Assembly: GCF_037975245.1 (NCBI RefSeq)
Contig: NC_092583.1
Location: forward strand, 3,280,764-3,344,763
DNA: 64,000 nucleotides
DNA from: Apostichopus japonicus
Taxonomy: Eukaryota; Echinodermata; Holothuroidea; Aspidochirotida; Stichopodidae
Reading direction: 5' to 3'
The notes under the pieces were generated by a model. That model ran no database searches. It was not told where the DNA came from and worked only from the letters and a program-made list of their open reading frames with translations. A program made the position numbers and the translations under genes. Positions 40,067-55,000 of this stretch are shown here, piece after piece. The number at the start of each line of letters is the position of its first letter. The stretch's first letter is position 1.

Positions 40067-43000
40067 GATATACATACATATATGTATAAATATACATACA
40101 TATGTACATACACCCATACATACACACACACATATCTATATACATCATACAACAATGTTCAATTTCCTATTCAATGAATAAAAACATTGATCTAAGATGT
40201 TCATCTCTCTCCGGAGGTCGTTTACGGTCTTTGCCCACGACCAGTAAACATTCAGTTTCCTATTCATGAATCATGGGGTTGGCCTCTTTTTCACCTCTCG
40301 GGAGATGATTTAGGTCTTTGCCCGCGACCCGAAACATTTCACTTCCCCAGGAAGTCCACACATGCCCTGACCTCGCTGCTGATAAGACAATGTCATAGAG
40401 AAGATCATGTTGATCTTCCAGTCAAACGTTTTAGAGAATAAGGTTGTTCCATGTCCGTGACCTGTCTGTACAGGTCAATCGGTAACCATACACTGCAACG
40501 TAACGCACCACCATACAATGTTTCCGATGTCATGAGTCAACGAGGGTATCTATTGCACTTTGCTTGCTTCTATTTGGAAAACAATAACATATCCCATGCA
40601 GGTTGTGGAATAGGAAACTATGATTCTATGGCAACCTCCTGCCCCATTGTAACCTGTTAAGTACAGTTAACGACTGGGCATTTTGTGCTGTTGATTGTTT
40701 GCGGTATAAAATGTGTACAAATACTGTCGTGTAGGGAACCTGTATGAAGCCTAGCCTGGCAATAGGCTGTGACTGATTTTCGCAAAAAATACGAAATATA
40801 TCATCTATATATAGATACTTTCTTTCTTCATAACATTTCCCACTCTGAGTGCAAGTATGTGAAGTATCGGCTGATTATTACTCTCCAGGTATCAGGCCCT
40901 GATAGATTTTAGCATTAGTTTGTGTTCCCTAACACATAAGTGTACATACATCGCTGTATAGAGTGTAGGATCACGCAAAATGCTTATGACCGAAAGTTTC
41001 GCTCTGTTTAACCGAATGATTAGTTGACCCATTGTGACATTCTCCTCCATGGTGTAACTCTGAACTAGCTTGTAGTCTCAAACATAAAATCATTTTATAG
41101 TTTAGTTTAGAGACATGAGGATGAGGAAGCCTTACAGTAGCTTATTTGAGACCCTATCCGTGTTAGATCGTGGATTAACATCGGCTTATTTCAAGCCTTC
41201 TCTTTTCGATAAGTGTTCAGAGGATAACGAGGCAGGGATGTCAATTCGCTCCCATTCCTGCTCCCGGGACCACCATTTGACGTCCCCATCCGACGGACGG
41301 GAGTGTATGCCCCAGCATCCGACCACTTTCTCAGATACTGAGGTAGGCAAAAGGCACCCCATTCGACATCACTGCAGTGCAGCCATGAAGAACAAACTTG
41401 TTTCGTAACCAAGTGAAAAACAGAAACAAACCCCCTTTTACCAAGTTCCCAAACCAGAAATACCAAATCCACGGAAGACTCCGCACATCACCACTGCACT
41501 GCAGCGATTTTTGAATAGGTCAAGAGAATCTGGCTCTTGGCGGAATTTTGATCTGGGAACCTAAGGATTGTGAGGCGGACACTCTAACCGCTGAACCACG
41601 CCCTTTGCCTTTAAATCATTTTATGACTGATAACAGAGGAAAATTGATCTGTTTTCCAAATATTGGTAGTCAAAACTTTGGTACGGTTTTGCATTAAAAA
41701 AAAAAAATCAATTTTGGAAAATTTGCATAATTTGCTTTCGGAGGCGAAAAAAAAAAGCTTGATTCTCGGTACTCACTGTCTTCGAACTTCTTCGAAAGCT
41801 TTCTTCAACCTTTTTTCTGAATCGTCTAATTGTGTTGAGAGATTATTTTCACACCTTTGCAACGAAACGGTCGTCCTATGCAAATCTTTCTCTAACCTTT
41901 CTAAGTGAGCTCCTGAAAGAGATACAAGAAAGAGGTAGACACACATAATTAATAACTAAAAAAAATGAAAAATTAAAAGCATTGTCTATGGTAATGAAAT
42001 AGTGTTCATCCTGTGAAAAATTTCAATAAACAATTAATAATAATATCAATAGTTAAATTGATCGGGTAATAAAAAATTTATAACGTAAACAAACCCTTGT
42101 AACATATATGAATAAATAATAAATAGATCCTTAATAATTAGTAATAATGACACTAATGATAACATATCTTTCTTTTTGAAAACTGACTGACATTTTGCCC
42201 ATTTAAAGATTGGGATCATTAATAGGACTTAAAGGAACAGATAAAATTCAAACGTATTTTTACAAACTATAACATAGAATGAAACAAACTTGGGATGATG
42301 CATGTTGGATGGGGGGGGGAGGTGGGGGGGGGTGGTGATAGGTAAAATTTCAAGGTAAAAATTTAAGAATGATATATTTGAGCAACATTGCCTTTGGACA
42401 TTAACCATTTGCAGCTATAGCCAAAGCTATGAAGCTATGCAGACCTCTATAAATTTCCATTCATTGTGGTGTTAGCCATCCGGAAAACCCAGGAGTCTAA
42501 AAATAGCCAAAGTACAAAGGTCCTTGAAAAACCTGGTTTACTAAGATATATCCAAAAGCAATTTTCCACTTGAAGTTCGTGACAAAAGACTACATTGCAA
42601 AACTTTATTGAGAGCAGTAAAAGCGATAATTCCCCAGGCCCTCCAAGCTGTAAAGTTGGCTCGCGGGGACGTCACTACCTGGTACGACGCTACAAATGGG
42701 GCCACGCCATAGCCTTGTAGATATGAGAATAAAGGCTACAATACACTACAACATTAATAAACTCCCTCACTGTATTAACATTTGTGACAATTATTTGTGA
42801 ATAACTGATTTTTGTTAGGATCCTAACAACGGTTATTTTACCACACAGAGCAAACAGTAATCAAGAAAAACATGCAGTTTATAGCATTTTTTTGGGCTTG
42901 GAGAGTACGCCAAACCTAGGCGGTTACCGAGTACTACTAAGATTGGGATTGGCTAAACTAAGACAATCTGTTAGAATCTTTTGAACAAATATTTATGAAC

Positions 43001-46000
43001 GCAGAGCAAATAACAAATTCCATTTGACAGTAAAATCAAATGAATTTTTTCCAGTTACTTCTGTGTAGTAGCATTTTTACCTCCATGGTAGTAGTTGGAG
43101 TGTGTACATAATCACACACACAAACCCCTATACACGTACATACTGACATGCACACAAATACATGCATACATACACGCACATACACACATGTATACATTCA
43201 TAATAACATCATTACCATGTAGATTCCTGTTGTCATCTTTGAGTCTCCACAATGTCATTGTCTTAATCCTGTTTGTTTGTTTGTTAATTGCCATTATCTC
43301 TCTATAATATAATGTGTGGTGTCCAAAGTCAACTGATTGGTTACAAAATCTTTCTAGTTGATTCCATGGAAATGGGTTATGTTATGCTGAGTCAGTTTAA
43401 AGTAGCAGGGTGCCTGTCTTGTTAACCATGCATAACCCAATGGAAATAATAACCACTTCAGACCCAATTCTCATATGCTAAATAGGCAAGAACTACATCC
43501 TAGGCTATTCAAGTTCGGTATGTTTAGCCAGACTACCTGACAATGCTCACTTTGAAAGTAAAATATATTCTCCACAAATTGAACTGTCTTTCTCATCTGT
43601 TGAGACCATAACATAGCACAACACACACACATCAAACCAATGTTTTTTGTTAACGATGGTATCATATGCAATTTTATGCTGCAAACATGACCAGCTGCAT
43701 TTAACATTATTGATTTGCGTAGCACTGATGTCAAAGTTGGCCCATATTCAATTACTCAGAAATGTCTCTTTTTGTGATTAACCATTTGACTCCTCGTTTT
43801 CCCGTCCACTCCCTAATTTTCTAATCTGCTAGGATGAAATTATGACTTCATATGCAAAATGAATCATTTCCCCAATCAACAAAACACTTGAGTTAATACC
43901 CTCCAACATTGTGACCGTTATTTATACGGTTTGTTTCGGTTAAGCGGTTGTTTATACGGTAGAGAGTAGCTACCGTCAGTAGGATCTCGTAGATGGTTCC
44001 TTTAAAACAAGTAGCCGGTCTATTGTTTGCTTATCTCAAAACTAGGTTAGCTAAGACAACAACAGACCAATTGTTCACCAAAAGTATTTGTTCTCAAAAC
44101 AATGAATTAAGCTAAACGTGACCTTTGAACATCTGAGGAAAACAAATGTTCGAGAAAATATTAACGCATAATATCTAGTGTCACAGCATATGGGGATATA
44201 GGTAATCTTGACTTACGGCCACACGCTGAGCACTACAGACTCAAGCATCGAGATCCTAGGGAAAATGGTTTACACCCATCCCCATATAGCAATAGGACCA
44301 ACTGCAACACTCTAAGCATGTATGTATATATATATAATGAGGCATCCATGTATTGATAGATGGATAAAACTGTATTATGCATCCATTGGTACATCAACTG
44401 TTATATGAACCACACCCTCTTTCAACAGACACAATTTGTAAAAGGTTACATGGCCAAATAATAGAGGCCCATAAAGCATACAGATTTGGGCATCAACGTA
44501 ATGACGTTATGGCCAAACTGTAAGCGCAGGGACTTGGATATATCACGGTAACAGGTCTAATGACAACACAGTTACATGGCCATACAATTGGGGCAAAAAA
44601 AGCATACAGATTTGGCCATCACTTAATGACATTATGGCCAAACTGTAAGCACAGGAACTTGGATGCACCATGGTAACAGATCTTATGGCAACAATCAAAC
44701 CAAGCAGATTCAGGCAACCATATAAATAGGACAAATGTTAGGAAAAGACAAGAGGACAGCTACGCGTCATATGCCATATTTACACACATGACCACACAGT
44801 ATAATTAATAAGAGGACCAACCAGTTCATGAGCTCATACCATATGTCATAAAGCCATACTGTACATGATATATATATGCCATAGATTGTACCCATGTCAT
44901 AGATGGTACCATCTCTCATGGTATGTCATAATGGTACCTCTGTCATAGATGGTACCTATGTCATAGAAGGTACCTCTGTCATAGATGATACCTCTCTCAT
45001 AGATAGTATGTCATAATGGTATCTATGTCCCATATGGTACCATCTCTCATAGAGGGTGCCTCTGTCATAGATAGTACAGTATGTCAGATTGGTATCTATA
45101 TCGTACATGGTACACACCACGTCGCACATGGTACACACCACATCATCCATGGTACACACTGGGTCATACATGGTACAAGCTTTCCCTGCATCATTTGGTA
45201 CTCATACCATCTACGACATTGTACTCCACAGATGGTTATCATCTGATATAAGATGAACGCCATTACACAAAGAACTAATTCAATTGCAGTCACAGATTTA
45301 TTGTACAAATCAAAGCCCTGAATTCACCCTTCAACTTAGAAACAGTCACAAATGCCATCCAATGATTGGTAACACTGTGGCACAAGGATGACAGAACATT
45401 CAATTAACACACATTGTAATAACATTTGACATTTCCACAATCCTGTCTATCCAGTCACCCAACCTACATCACTGATTCCAGGGCTAGGCTATGTCGGATA
45501 TATCGTAAGTAATGACATTCGATCTACGAATTGAATTAAAAGAAACATTGTTTAATAGCTACAGACGCCAATTTTTTTCTTTCTTTGTCAAGCTCATGAA
45601 ATCCACACCGGCTTGTGTACATTAAATTAAAAGAGTTGCCATCCTTCGATTAAATCAGTAATTTTTTTTTTTTTGGCACCCCCGGATAAGTATAAATTCA
45701 AACGTGCAATCGTTCAATCTCTGTACCCAATCGAGAAACCTTTCTAACTATAAACCACAAAAGGAATTTAACTCGAAAAACAGAGCCAGTATTGATCCTG
45801 AATCAAGGTCTCTGGGAATTTATTGATAGAAAATTACGGGGACAATACATCATTACGTGGACAGGTGTGTTTCACTTCCTTTGGAAAAAAAAAAAAATTA
45901 TAAAAAGAAAAACATCTGCTCTGGTTCGTTTGGGAGTTTTTAAAGCCGATACAGATTTTGATGTCTATTTCATTTATTTGTACGGGTACTCATGTAACAA

Positions 46001-49000
46001 ACTTTTGATTCTTTTGTTTTCTATTCCATCTAACTTAAACACAAATAAAAACTACTTATGTTTTATATGATATTTCATGGAACCACTTAAAACAATAATT
46101 TTGAACTTAATTAAATTGAAACTTTTCCCTGATAAAACAAAACCCCTTTAATATTGCAGCACTTTAGATGAGACCTCCTTAAAGTCTCATGTTCCGATAT
46201 AAACCAAGACAAGGGGTTTTAACCTGAATCAGAGTTCTCACAGACTTTTATGGTTGAAACACTCACTCAAGGGGGGAGGGGGTGGGAGGGGATGTCACTA
46301 TAACATAGAACAGTCTGCTCTTCAATAATTATCATCAATCTCTCGGTGTTACAACTGTTGCAAGAACGGGATTACCAAAGGCCCACAAATGCCTGAAATC
46401 CAGCTCACCTTTTTTCTTGCCTTGACCACTGGTTTCACTGGATTCGCTCTCCTGTACATCTGGCAGCTCTGAGTGTCCATCTCTGACGACCCTCCGGTCC
46501 CCCCCTGGTCCCACGCCTCCTCTGCCACCTTCTCTCCTCCTTGAATTGTTCTGGGCGTTTGGACCCCCCCTCTCTTTCTGCTCTTGCCAGAGATTCCTCC
46601 CCTGCGTCCTACGGTTCCTCCAGTCTCCCTGCCTCTCTCCCGGCCTGGAAGGCTGGGGAGGCTGGTGGCGGGGAGATTGGTCCCGCTGCTGCCTCTGGTC
46701 GGACGGGCTCTTCCCTCTATCGGTCGGATGATTTAAATTTGGTTGGCTAGTTTTGTTATTGTTATCGTTTGGCTGTGGTAACCGTACTGCTGTATCTTTG
46801 GCACTTGAGGTGGTTTCTTTAGTTATCTCTGTTGAGTTGGAGCCTAATTTGAATGACCAAAACAAAGAGAAAAAGAAATATAAAAAGAATATATATATAT
46901 ATATATAATAACAAAATTGATACAGGACACATTGTTGACTAGTCAGGAAATCCGATATTTATACTATGTATTGAATGTACCGATTTTTACATTACCGTTT
47001 TTTTATACTATGTTTACATAGTATACATAGTATAAACAGTATACACAGTATACCGATTTAATACTATGTACCGATTTTTATACTATGTATTGAAATACTA
47101 TGTATATGGAATACATACTAAACATACAATATATGAAATACTATGTATTGAAATTGTTTGGTCCCCCTAGGACCTACTTCAGCAATGACTAGTGCCAAGT
47201 ACACACAAGTTAAGGCGTGGAGAATAATACAGATCATCTGAAAATATCAAATGATAGGGATATATTGCAATGGAATTAACTGTAGTAGATCTGTAAGCAG
47301 AAAATAATTTGTTGAATAAATTGCCTTTTTTGAAATTTTCAGAAAACTTTGTAACTTCACCGTGTTCTACCATCCATGTTATTCCCAGCCATATAGAACA
47401 ACAGGTGTTAACTTGGGGAAAATTTCTCAAAGGATCATGTTCTGGTATTGTAGCATATTTTTTTTTGGGGGGGGGAGGGAGGGAGGGAGGGAGGGGGACC
47501 TTACCAGCTGGCTGTTTAGAGGATGGATGCGGTATACTCTCTGTCTTGATTGCATCCTTTTCTGCGTTATTTACATTCTGGTTACCTTGACGATTCCGTC
47601 TTCTTTTGTTTCTACCTTGCTGTGTTCCCTACGATCATATGAAAAGAAGAAGGAATAAAAAAAGACTGAAATGAAGGTACAGGGTGGGGGGGGGGCGGTG
47701 GGAGTAGGGGTATAATATTAAATGAACATGATACTGACAAACATTGATGAAAACTACATCAAACTATTGTATAAATCCCAGTAATGTTTTTAAATTTTTG
47801 ATTGGTGAATGCCATAGATTACTCCCCAGGTAGCAATAGAGGCAGTCGACATATCACAGCATGAATAGAGTACTGTTGTCGTGTGAAGACAGGGTAGGTG
47901 AGGCGTGAAGTGAATTGACCCTTGATTTTTGTTTTTCCTAACCCGGAAACACCTTATTTTTTTAATCACAATTAAAAGACACAAAAAAATGAGGTTTACT
48001 TGAGAGCTTCTTCCTGTCCTTCAGGGAATATAAATTAAAAATAATAAAAAAATAAAAAAATTAGTTAACACCACTTTATTTGTGTCTTTACTTAGTAACA
48101 GCTATCACAATGTTATTATTACTGGGAACACATCCACATCGACTACAAACAATTCATGTTAAGAGACCTTGGGTGTACAGCTCCCTGCTTTATGTAAGCT
48201 GGAAATTATAATGCGAATCATCCATTGTTTTAAGAAGGTCACTTTCTGACACAAATAAAACAAAAAGTTTTGAGTTTTGACATTTGCGGTTTTTTAACAG
48301 TATCAGAACCCTTGACACTGTTTGCTCGCCCTGCTCCTTCCAACAAGATGATCCCTACCAGATAAACAAGGTCACTCCATTCTTCAAACAAGGATTATCA
48401 CATGACCTGTTTGATTAGTGGTTCATTTTGACAAGAGATTGTCAAAGGGGAAGACAAGGAAAAAAAACAGTCCAAAGGCCAAACACAACAAGCAAATTCT
48501 TTTTTTCTTTTGCTTCTCTCTTTGTAACATCATACTCCATGAATACCTCTTTCAAAAAAATTATGATTCATGACTGAAAATTTAGCATACAATGTATTGA
48601 AGAAAAAGAAGGAAAAAAAAAATCTTAGGGTCTACAACAGGTACTACTAGGACAGGTACTACAATGTATTCTTGTCTTTTGGAACCTCTCAGAAAGGTTC
48701 CTGGTAGAAGGTTATCATCATAACAGAACAATGGATTTTAAAACCTGCAGTAAATCCTGAGCTACTGAACGACCAGTTGCTCCCGGCAACAGCCTCCAAG
48801 GCTAATAGCAAAAATTTTGAAATATACTTGGTAAGTGGAAAAATGTCAAATCCAAAGGATTTAGTTAGAGGCTAAGATTTTTGTAAAGTAACTTCAAGAG
48901 GAATGAAATGGTAGATGGTGGGGAAGTTATGGTAAGGAGGGAGGGGAGGCTGTGGGTGGGTGGGAGGGTAGAGTAAGGAGGGAAATCGGAGGGAGGGGTC

Positions 49001-52000
49001 AAATCTTGTCATTCCACAACAAATTGAGAATATAGGCACATAACCATGAATCCATACATGGAACTTCCAATGTTCCACTGAGAAAAACAAAACCCTCCCA
49101 AGCACATCCCTCCCCAACCCCAGCACCCTCCCCTTCTCCCCCAGCACCCTCCCCCTCCCCTTCCCTTCCGATAGGCTTTCAATTTGGGGATATTGCGGTG
49201 ATTTCATCCTCCAAGTCTATGTAAGACTATGTCTATGTAAGAGATGCTATACCCTATGTCTACAAATATCTTTTGAAAAAAAAAAAAAAACAGAAATCGG
49301 TACAAAATTTACAATTTTATACTACATTACCTTTCCCCCCTTTTTTCCTGAGATGGACCATGTTTCTAGGATGGATTCCGTTTTACCTGCGGGAAAGAAA
49401 ACAAAAACCATCAACAAATCAAAAAAGATAAAACGAAAGAAATTTGATGAATGATATGATCAGGTTTGTACTTTGTCACCTCAGACCCCAAATGGCTTTG
49501 AAATGTGACACCTATCTAATCCGTTCTGCATTCTACTTCAGGACTATAGGGACACTTTGGGGGCACTTAAGCCTATCAAACCTATCAAAGATGCATTTAT
49601 GCATCGTCAAGTAACGACTTATGGCGTGCCAGTGCTGACGAAGCTGTGAGCGGTAAAATTCGCATGTAAACCGATACCTTTTTTCAAGTTTCAATCTACC
49701 TATAGAGAGACCTTACATGATCAAGAAGCAAAGTAACTAATAATGTATAAATGTTTGGTGCAATAACAGGTAATTTCCACCTATGCACTGAAGTCCTGTT
49801 AAATTAAAAGGATAATCCAGAGGAAAAAATATATACTTGAATAGTGAAAGAAGAATAAAATAGATATTTAGCACACTGTTACAATTTGCACGTAATATCT
49901 ACCCTACACTTTTTCTCCTTTTTGTTGTTGTTGAGATTGAGTTGAAATTGTCACAGGTGCCAAACCTGAACACGCAAAGGTTACGACCTTCCAAAACTGT
50001 TTCCAGTCATTGACGAGTGTTACAAATTAAGACAATTAAATGTCAAACTGTGAGATATTGTTTTCAGAGTGTCAGAAATAGACACGATTTAGGTCTTACT
50101 TGTTTTTGGTTTGCCAAAACAGTAAATTTGGTCGTCAGATATAAACGTTGTGCAAACTAACAAAATCAGGAATGACCAATACGGACACTGTACTCGGAGA
50201 AAATTGAGAATAATGACCAATATGGACATTGTACTCTCAGAGATGTATAGGTTGGAGAACAGAACACCATCATTTTTATCATGTTATCTATTCGGGGGGG
50301 GGGGGATATTTAGTGACAATGCAAGATGAAATTGATTGATGTAAACAACGAATTGCTCCACCAGAAAAACATACCTAGCTGATTTTGGTTGCCTAAACAT
50401 TAAATTTGGCTGTGCAAACTAACAAATTAAGAGCAACCAGATACATGTATCCACTGTAGTCTGAGAGATACGTAGTTTCAATGGTGAATAGAACATTAGC
50501 TTTGGGCCAATAGAACTGCTCTTCTTGTGGGTCACAGGCCTACCAACTATTTTTGTTTTATTCTGTATCTCCAAAGGGAACCAATCTATCATTTTACCTA
50601 TTTGGGGTGGGAGAGGGGATGGGGGAGGGGTGGTGGGTATCTTTATAGTTAACAATGCAATCGGAATTAACTGTACAGTAAACAATTACATCCTGCATCT
50701 CCAGAGCTGAGTTTGGTCGCCCAAACAGTGAATCTGATCATCTCCGACAGACGATCATTAATAATTTGCCCTGTCGACATCTCTGTATGGGTTTAAATGA
50801 TGTTTTCTGTATTAAACTATTCAATTTTTCACACTAAGGCAATTTAGTTCCTTTACTAGACTTGTCAACTGTTATTTCAAAGAATCAGAAAATTAATTTT
50901 GAAAAAGTATATTTTAATATATAGATTTGACATGAAATTAACGTTCATCTACAGACACTTCAGCTTCAACATTCTTCGCTGTGAAGGCAACAAAGTCTGT
51001 ATTGTTTATGGCAACTATGATAACAATTTGACCTCCATTTTTTTTTTTATAATAATTTTAGTTTCAGGCTACTATCAACAGATATTGGGTGGACAGGGGG
51101 GGGGAGGGGGGAGAGACCTTGTAAAAGGACAACAAAATGTGTGAGGACAACTACAGATTATTATAATCAATAATAAATGTCAAACATGTCATCATACACC
51201 AAACTACTGTAACTATTGGCTGTTCCCACAACCATTCTGGCTTCTTAGACTTTGTAACCTTTTCACCTCAATTCATATATATCCTATTTTGAAAACCAAA
51301 GTTGTTATTAAGTTCAAAGCTACTTGGTTTCATAGAGTGATACTAAAATAGAAATAGAGAAAGGCATGTATCCCTTCAAAGTCAATCTACCTGTGGTTAA
51401 AGAAAATTGATTTTTTAGGTGATTTCCAATTTCTCTTCATTTGACATTTGAAGGCTTTTTTTTTTGGTCTTCCCATCACTGTTTACGGTATCATTTATTA
51501 TTATTATTATTTTTGGGTGAGGGTGGGGGAGAGAGGGAGGGAGGGGAAAGGGAGTGAAGGAACAATATTTGAAGGATCTTGCCTATTGGAGTTAAGAATC
51601 TTTCCACCATATTGTGTCAAATTCAATGCAAATTGCAAAACTTGCTACATATAGTGTGGACGTTCACTTTTTGATAACGCTTTTATGGCAAGGTGTAAGG
51701 ATGCAACAATGTCAATTACAAACGATGCCAAATTCCTATTAAATTGTCACAAGACTTGGTAGGTGGTGTAGAAGTGTTAAGTACTGTATATAGACTTTAT
51801 CCCATACTTGTTTATGATGGGCCAATATTCAATGGGTAAACAATGGCTACACTACATATCATACAGGGACACCCACAGGATTCAACTTAAGCAAACATAT
51901 ATAATTATATATATATACAGCATCCTGTTTCGTCAAAGTCTGACGTGTTAAGACGATAGTTATATGCTATACAGTAGAACTGCATGCTGTGAAGCTGATT

Positions 52001-55000
52001 ACGTCACAATAGGCAGCCGATTCTATTGTCGTGATAGGGACACACAGGTTAGCCTTTCTGGTCTTTAAAGTGTTTACTTGTTTTCATATCGGAATTCTTT
52101 AGAAAACGTTGCCAAAATGAAAACAAGACTACTGTACTATCACAATGACGCTGCGTTCTCACGAACTTGCTGTCACCCTAGTCTACCCGGCGCTCCAAGT
52201 CGAGCTCGGGTGAGCCTCGCGATTCTTAACATGGGGACGGGGTTCAGGAGGGGATCTTTTCAATCCCCCTCCAGAGGTGGTGGATTGAACTCCCTGATAC
52301 TTTTGCTAAATCCCAGAGCCTGCTTACTTGTGTTTAAATGAGCGCGGTGGGACAAAAAATCATGGTGTCTGTTTATGGTCGGCGGAGAGGGGAGGGGGGA
52401 GCATCACCTATTACCTCCTGGTGACGCCGAATCAACACACCTCTAGAGACTGCTACTATTTATCAAGAACTACCAACTCCCCCCCCCCCACAAAAAAAAA
52501 CTCAGACCGACTGAATGATATTCCTTATGAAGGACCAACTGAGAGAAAATAAATTAGGCTATGTGGAGAACCAATTTTTCCCCCCCTTTTTTTACTAATT
52601 ACCACCTTGTGCTTCTTTTCTAACATTGTGATAAGGCTTCCTCATGTAAATCATAAAGTAAGCCGTTCCATGCTGTAGCTATAAAAGTACTTTCGGTTTC
52701 CCCTTCATATAGTTCTAAACCATGTTTGGAAGTTTCAAGCAACCTTTCAATGAAACCATGAAGAGTGGGCACAGTGCTAAATTATTTGTAGTGCATACAA
52801 TGAGGGGAAGACAGGTGAGGGAGGCCAGAAGTCAAATGCAGATTTGATATAGATCCATTTTCATCATTTCTATTTCGTGTACATGACCACGACGACCATT
52901 ATACATGCAAAATACGGTGCACTTCATATCAACATATTGCATATTTTTACATATTTTTATTTTTACGTATTATTTTTATTTTTACATACATATTTTTATG
53001 TAATATTGGTCAAGGACGAAAGAGTAAGGTTTATCAGTATTGGCCACAAAGTTTCATCATTTCAAGAGGTTGTCATCAGAACGTTCCTATCGGCTTTGAT
53101 ACTCCACATAATTCCCGTGCAATTGAGGAATATTTATAAAAAAAATTTATTAATATCTTTGTGGGTAATTAATGAATGATTTTTGCTTGTCATAGCGGTT
53201 AAAATGCTTGTTGAGATATTGAGCATGGGTGACCATTATTCAACTATCTAGCATATTTGGAATCAAGAGTCATGACCTTTAAATTTGTATTGCCCCCCTC
53301 AACACTCCCAGAGCTAGGTGATTCACACAATGACCTTCTACAGAAAGCCTCCCTCCCTTCCCCCCCCCCATACTAGTTACTAATTGTTGAGGTCATCAAG
53401 CCTTCTGGGATTTCAAAGGTTACCTAAATAACACGGTTATGAAATGCATGGTGGAACCCTGTTCTGACTTTAAATGACCCATCACAAAAACCATTGTGTT
53501 GTACTAATTACCGACAACAAGTGTACGGGACAGATTGCTAAAAGAAGACAAAATATACACGACTTGCACTTAACAGCTTCTAAAATTATTGTCCTTGACA
53601 CTCTTACAATGAGGCCACGTTGTGGAGTTCCACCCTGAACCTGTTTTCGTTCAAGAATTCCAAATAATACAGTAAGAACAGCTCGCCACAATTGTAATGT
53701 GTTTTGTCGATGAACAATTAAACAGTGAGTACCACTGGGAGGTAAGTGACAAGAAATACCTGTCACGCTCAACCTGGTTACGGCAAAAACATGACAGACT
53801 GTCTGAATACAGAGTATTATCTGTATGTATGTGTTTATACCGTAGTGTGATTCATTCTCAAGATGACTGGTACAAAACTTGGTAAAAAAAATTTGTAAAA
53901 AAAAAATTGGTAAATTGGTTAAAAAAAAAAAAAAAAATTGGTAACAAAATTGGTTTGTTTACAAGAAGCTTCAAATGGTATTCGATGCGATTCTAGTCAC
54001 ACAAATTGCTGCATTATGTATGTAGGTATGTATGCAGGAACTCGCGAAGAAGCCTCACTGGCTTATAAAAGCCGCAAGCTGAACAAAGTCAGTCTCTTAA
54101 ATTCATATTTAATGTCCATGATTATGAATTGTCAATTGTCAACAACTCTGTAACTGGACGACATACTGTACATTAATCTTGGAATGACTCGAAACGGGAC
54201 CTTATGATTGGAAGGCACCGGGAAGGCACTGACCTGGAATTATCATTCCAATTTTTAGTAGAATTTGTATGTAGTAGTTCCTTATAGTGTTGCGCCGATA
54301 TCACCAATATCGGTTTTGGCCGATATCCGATATTATCATCCCAATATCGGTCCGATACCGATACTTTTTAACAGACAAAATAAAGGCAAAATTGTACTTT
54401 TAGTCATGCATACATTCACAAATAAATCTTCAAGTAAACAACAAAATATGGTGTTTTGTTTTCCTTTTGTCCTAAGTTGAAAAGAATGACTTTTTTTCTG
54501 GTTTTGAAAAAGAGAATGGTAATTGAAATCCAACCAGAATCTTTTTCACTGCAGCGCTGCACACGATAATAAAATGGACGCAGTAAATGTGAGCCTTAAC
54601 ATCGTAAAGACTTACAAGTATCTACAGTGTTAACGTATGCTTGCAAAATGGCATCTAAATTAGGTTACAAACTGTCGATCACAATGTAAAAGTTATAATA
54701 AATTAAAAATGACAGTTGCAGGCTAGGTTTCAAATATCAAACTGGAACATTCAACAAGACTACTACATGAAGCATCCATGGTATTCAACCGTGAAACTAC
54801 CTACCACACAAGTTCAAAGAATAAGTACAGCATCCTTCTTCTAACTGAGCAAACTTACCCACCTTTCCTGCTTACTCATTAAGAGTCATGTTTAGAAAAC
54901 AAATAACGCACGCACGTGTTGTGCGATGGGTTGTAAAAATCACGTTGAAACTGGTTTGAGCAGCCTCCGATTTCATTTTCTTTCTCTTGTGTCACATACA

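Larger units (their letters stand above)
41913..46408. other. Intron 5, repeat-bearing, no gene
   Basis: A 4.5 kb intron. Contents are G runs at 42,311-42,342, a GC-richer segment at 42,630-42,720 with a possible retroelement tail, CA-rich microsatellite DNA, a 126 bp tandem duplication, and a GGTACC-rich minisatellite. I see no conserved exon in it, and the flanking exon phases join directly. Confidence 0.6.

Noticed and set aside
39942-40148. Tyr/Ile-rich frame
   Set aside because: Translation of an (AT)n microsatellite.
52200-52330. tRNA gene or SINE on the minus strand (GAGTTCAATCC looks like a B box)
   Set aside because: The only A-box-like text (TAGCAAAAGT) is about 10 bp away, far short of tRNA spacing, and no cloverleaf forms.
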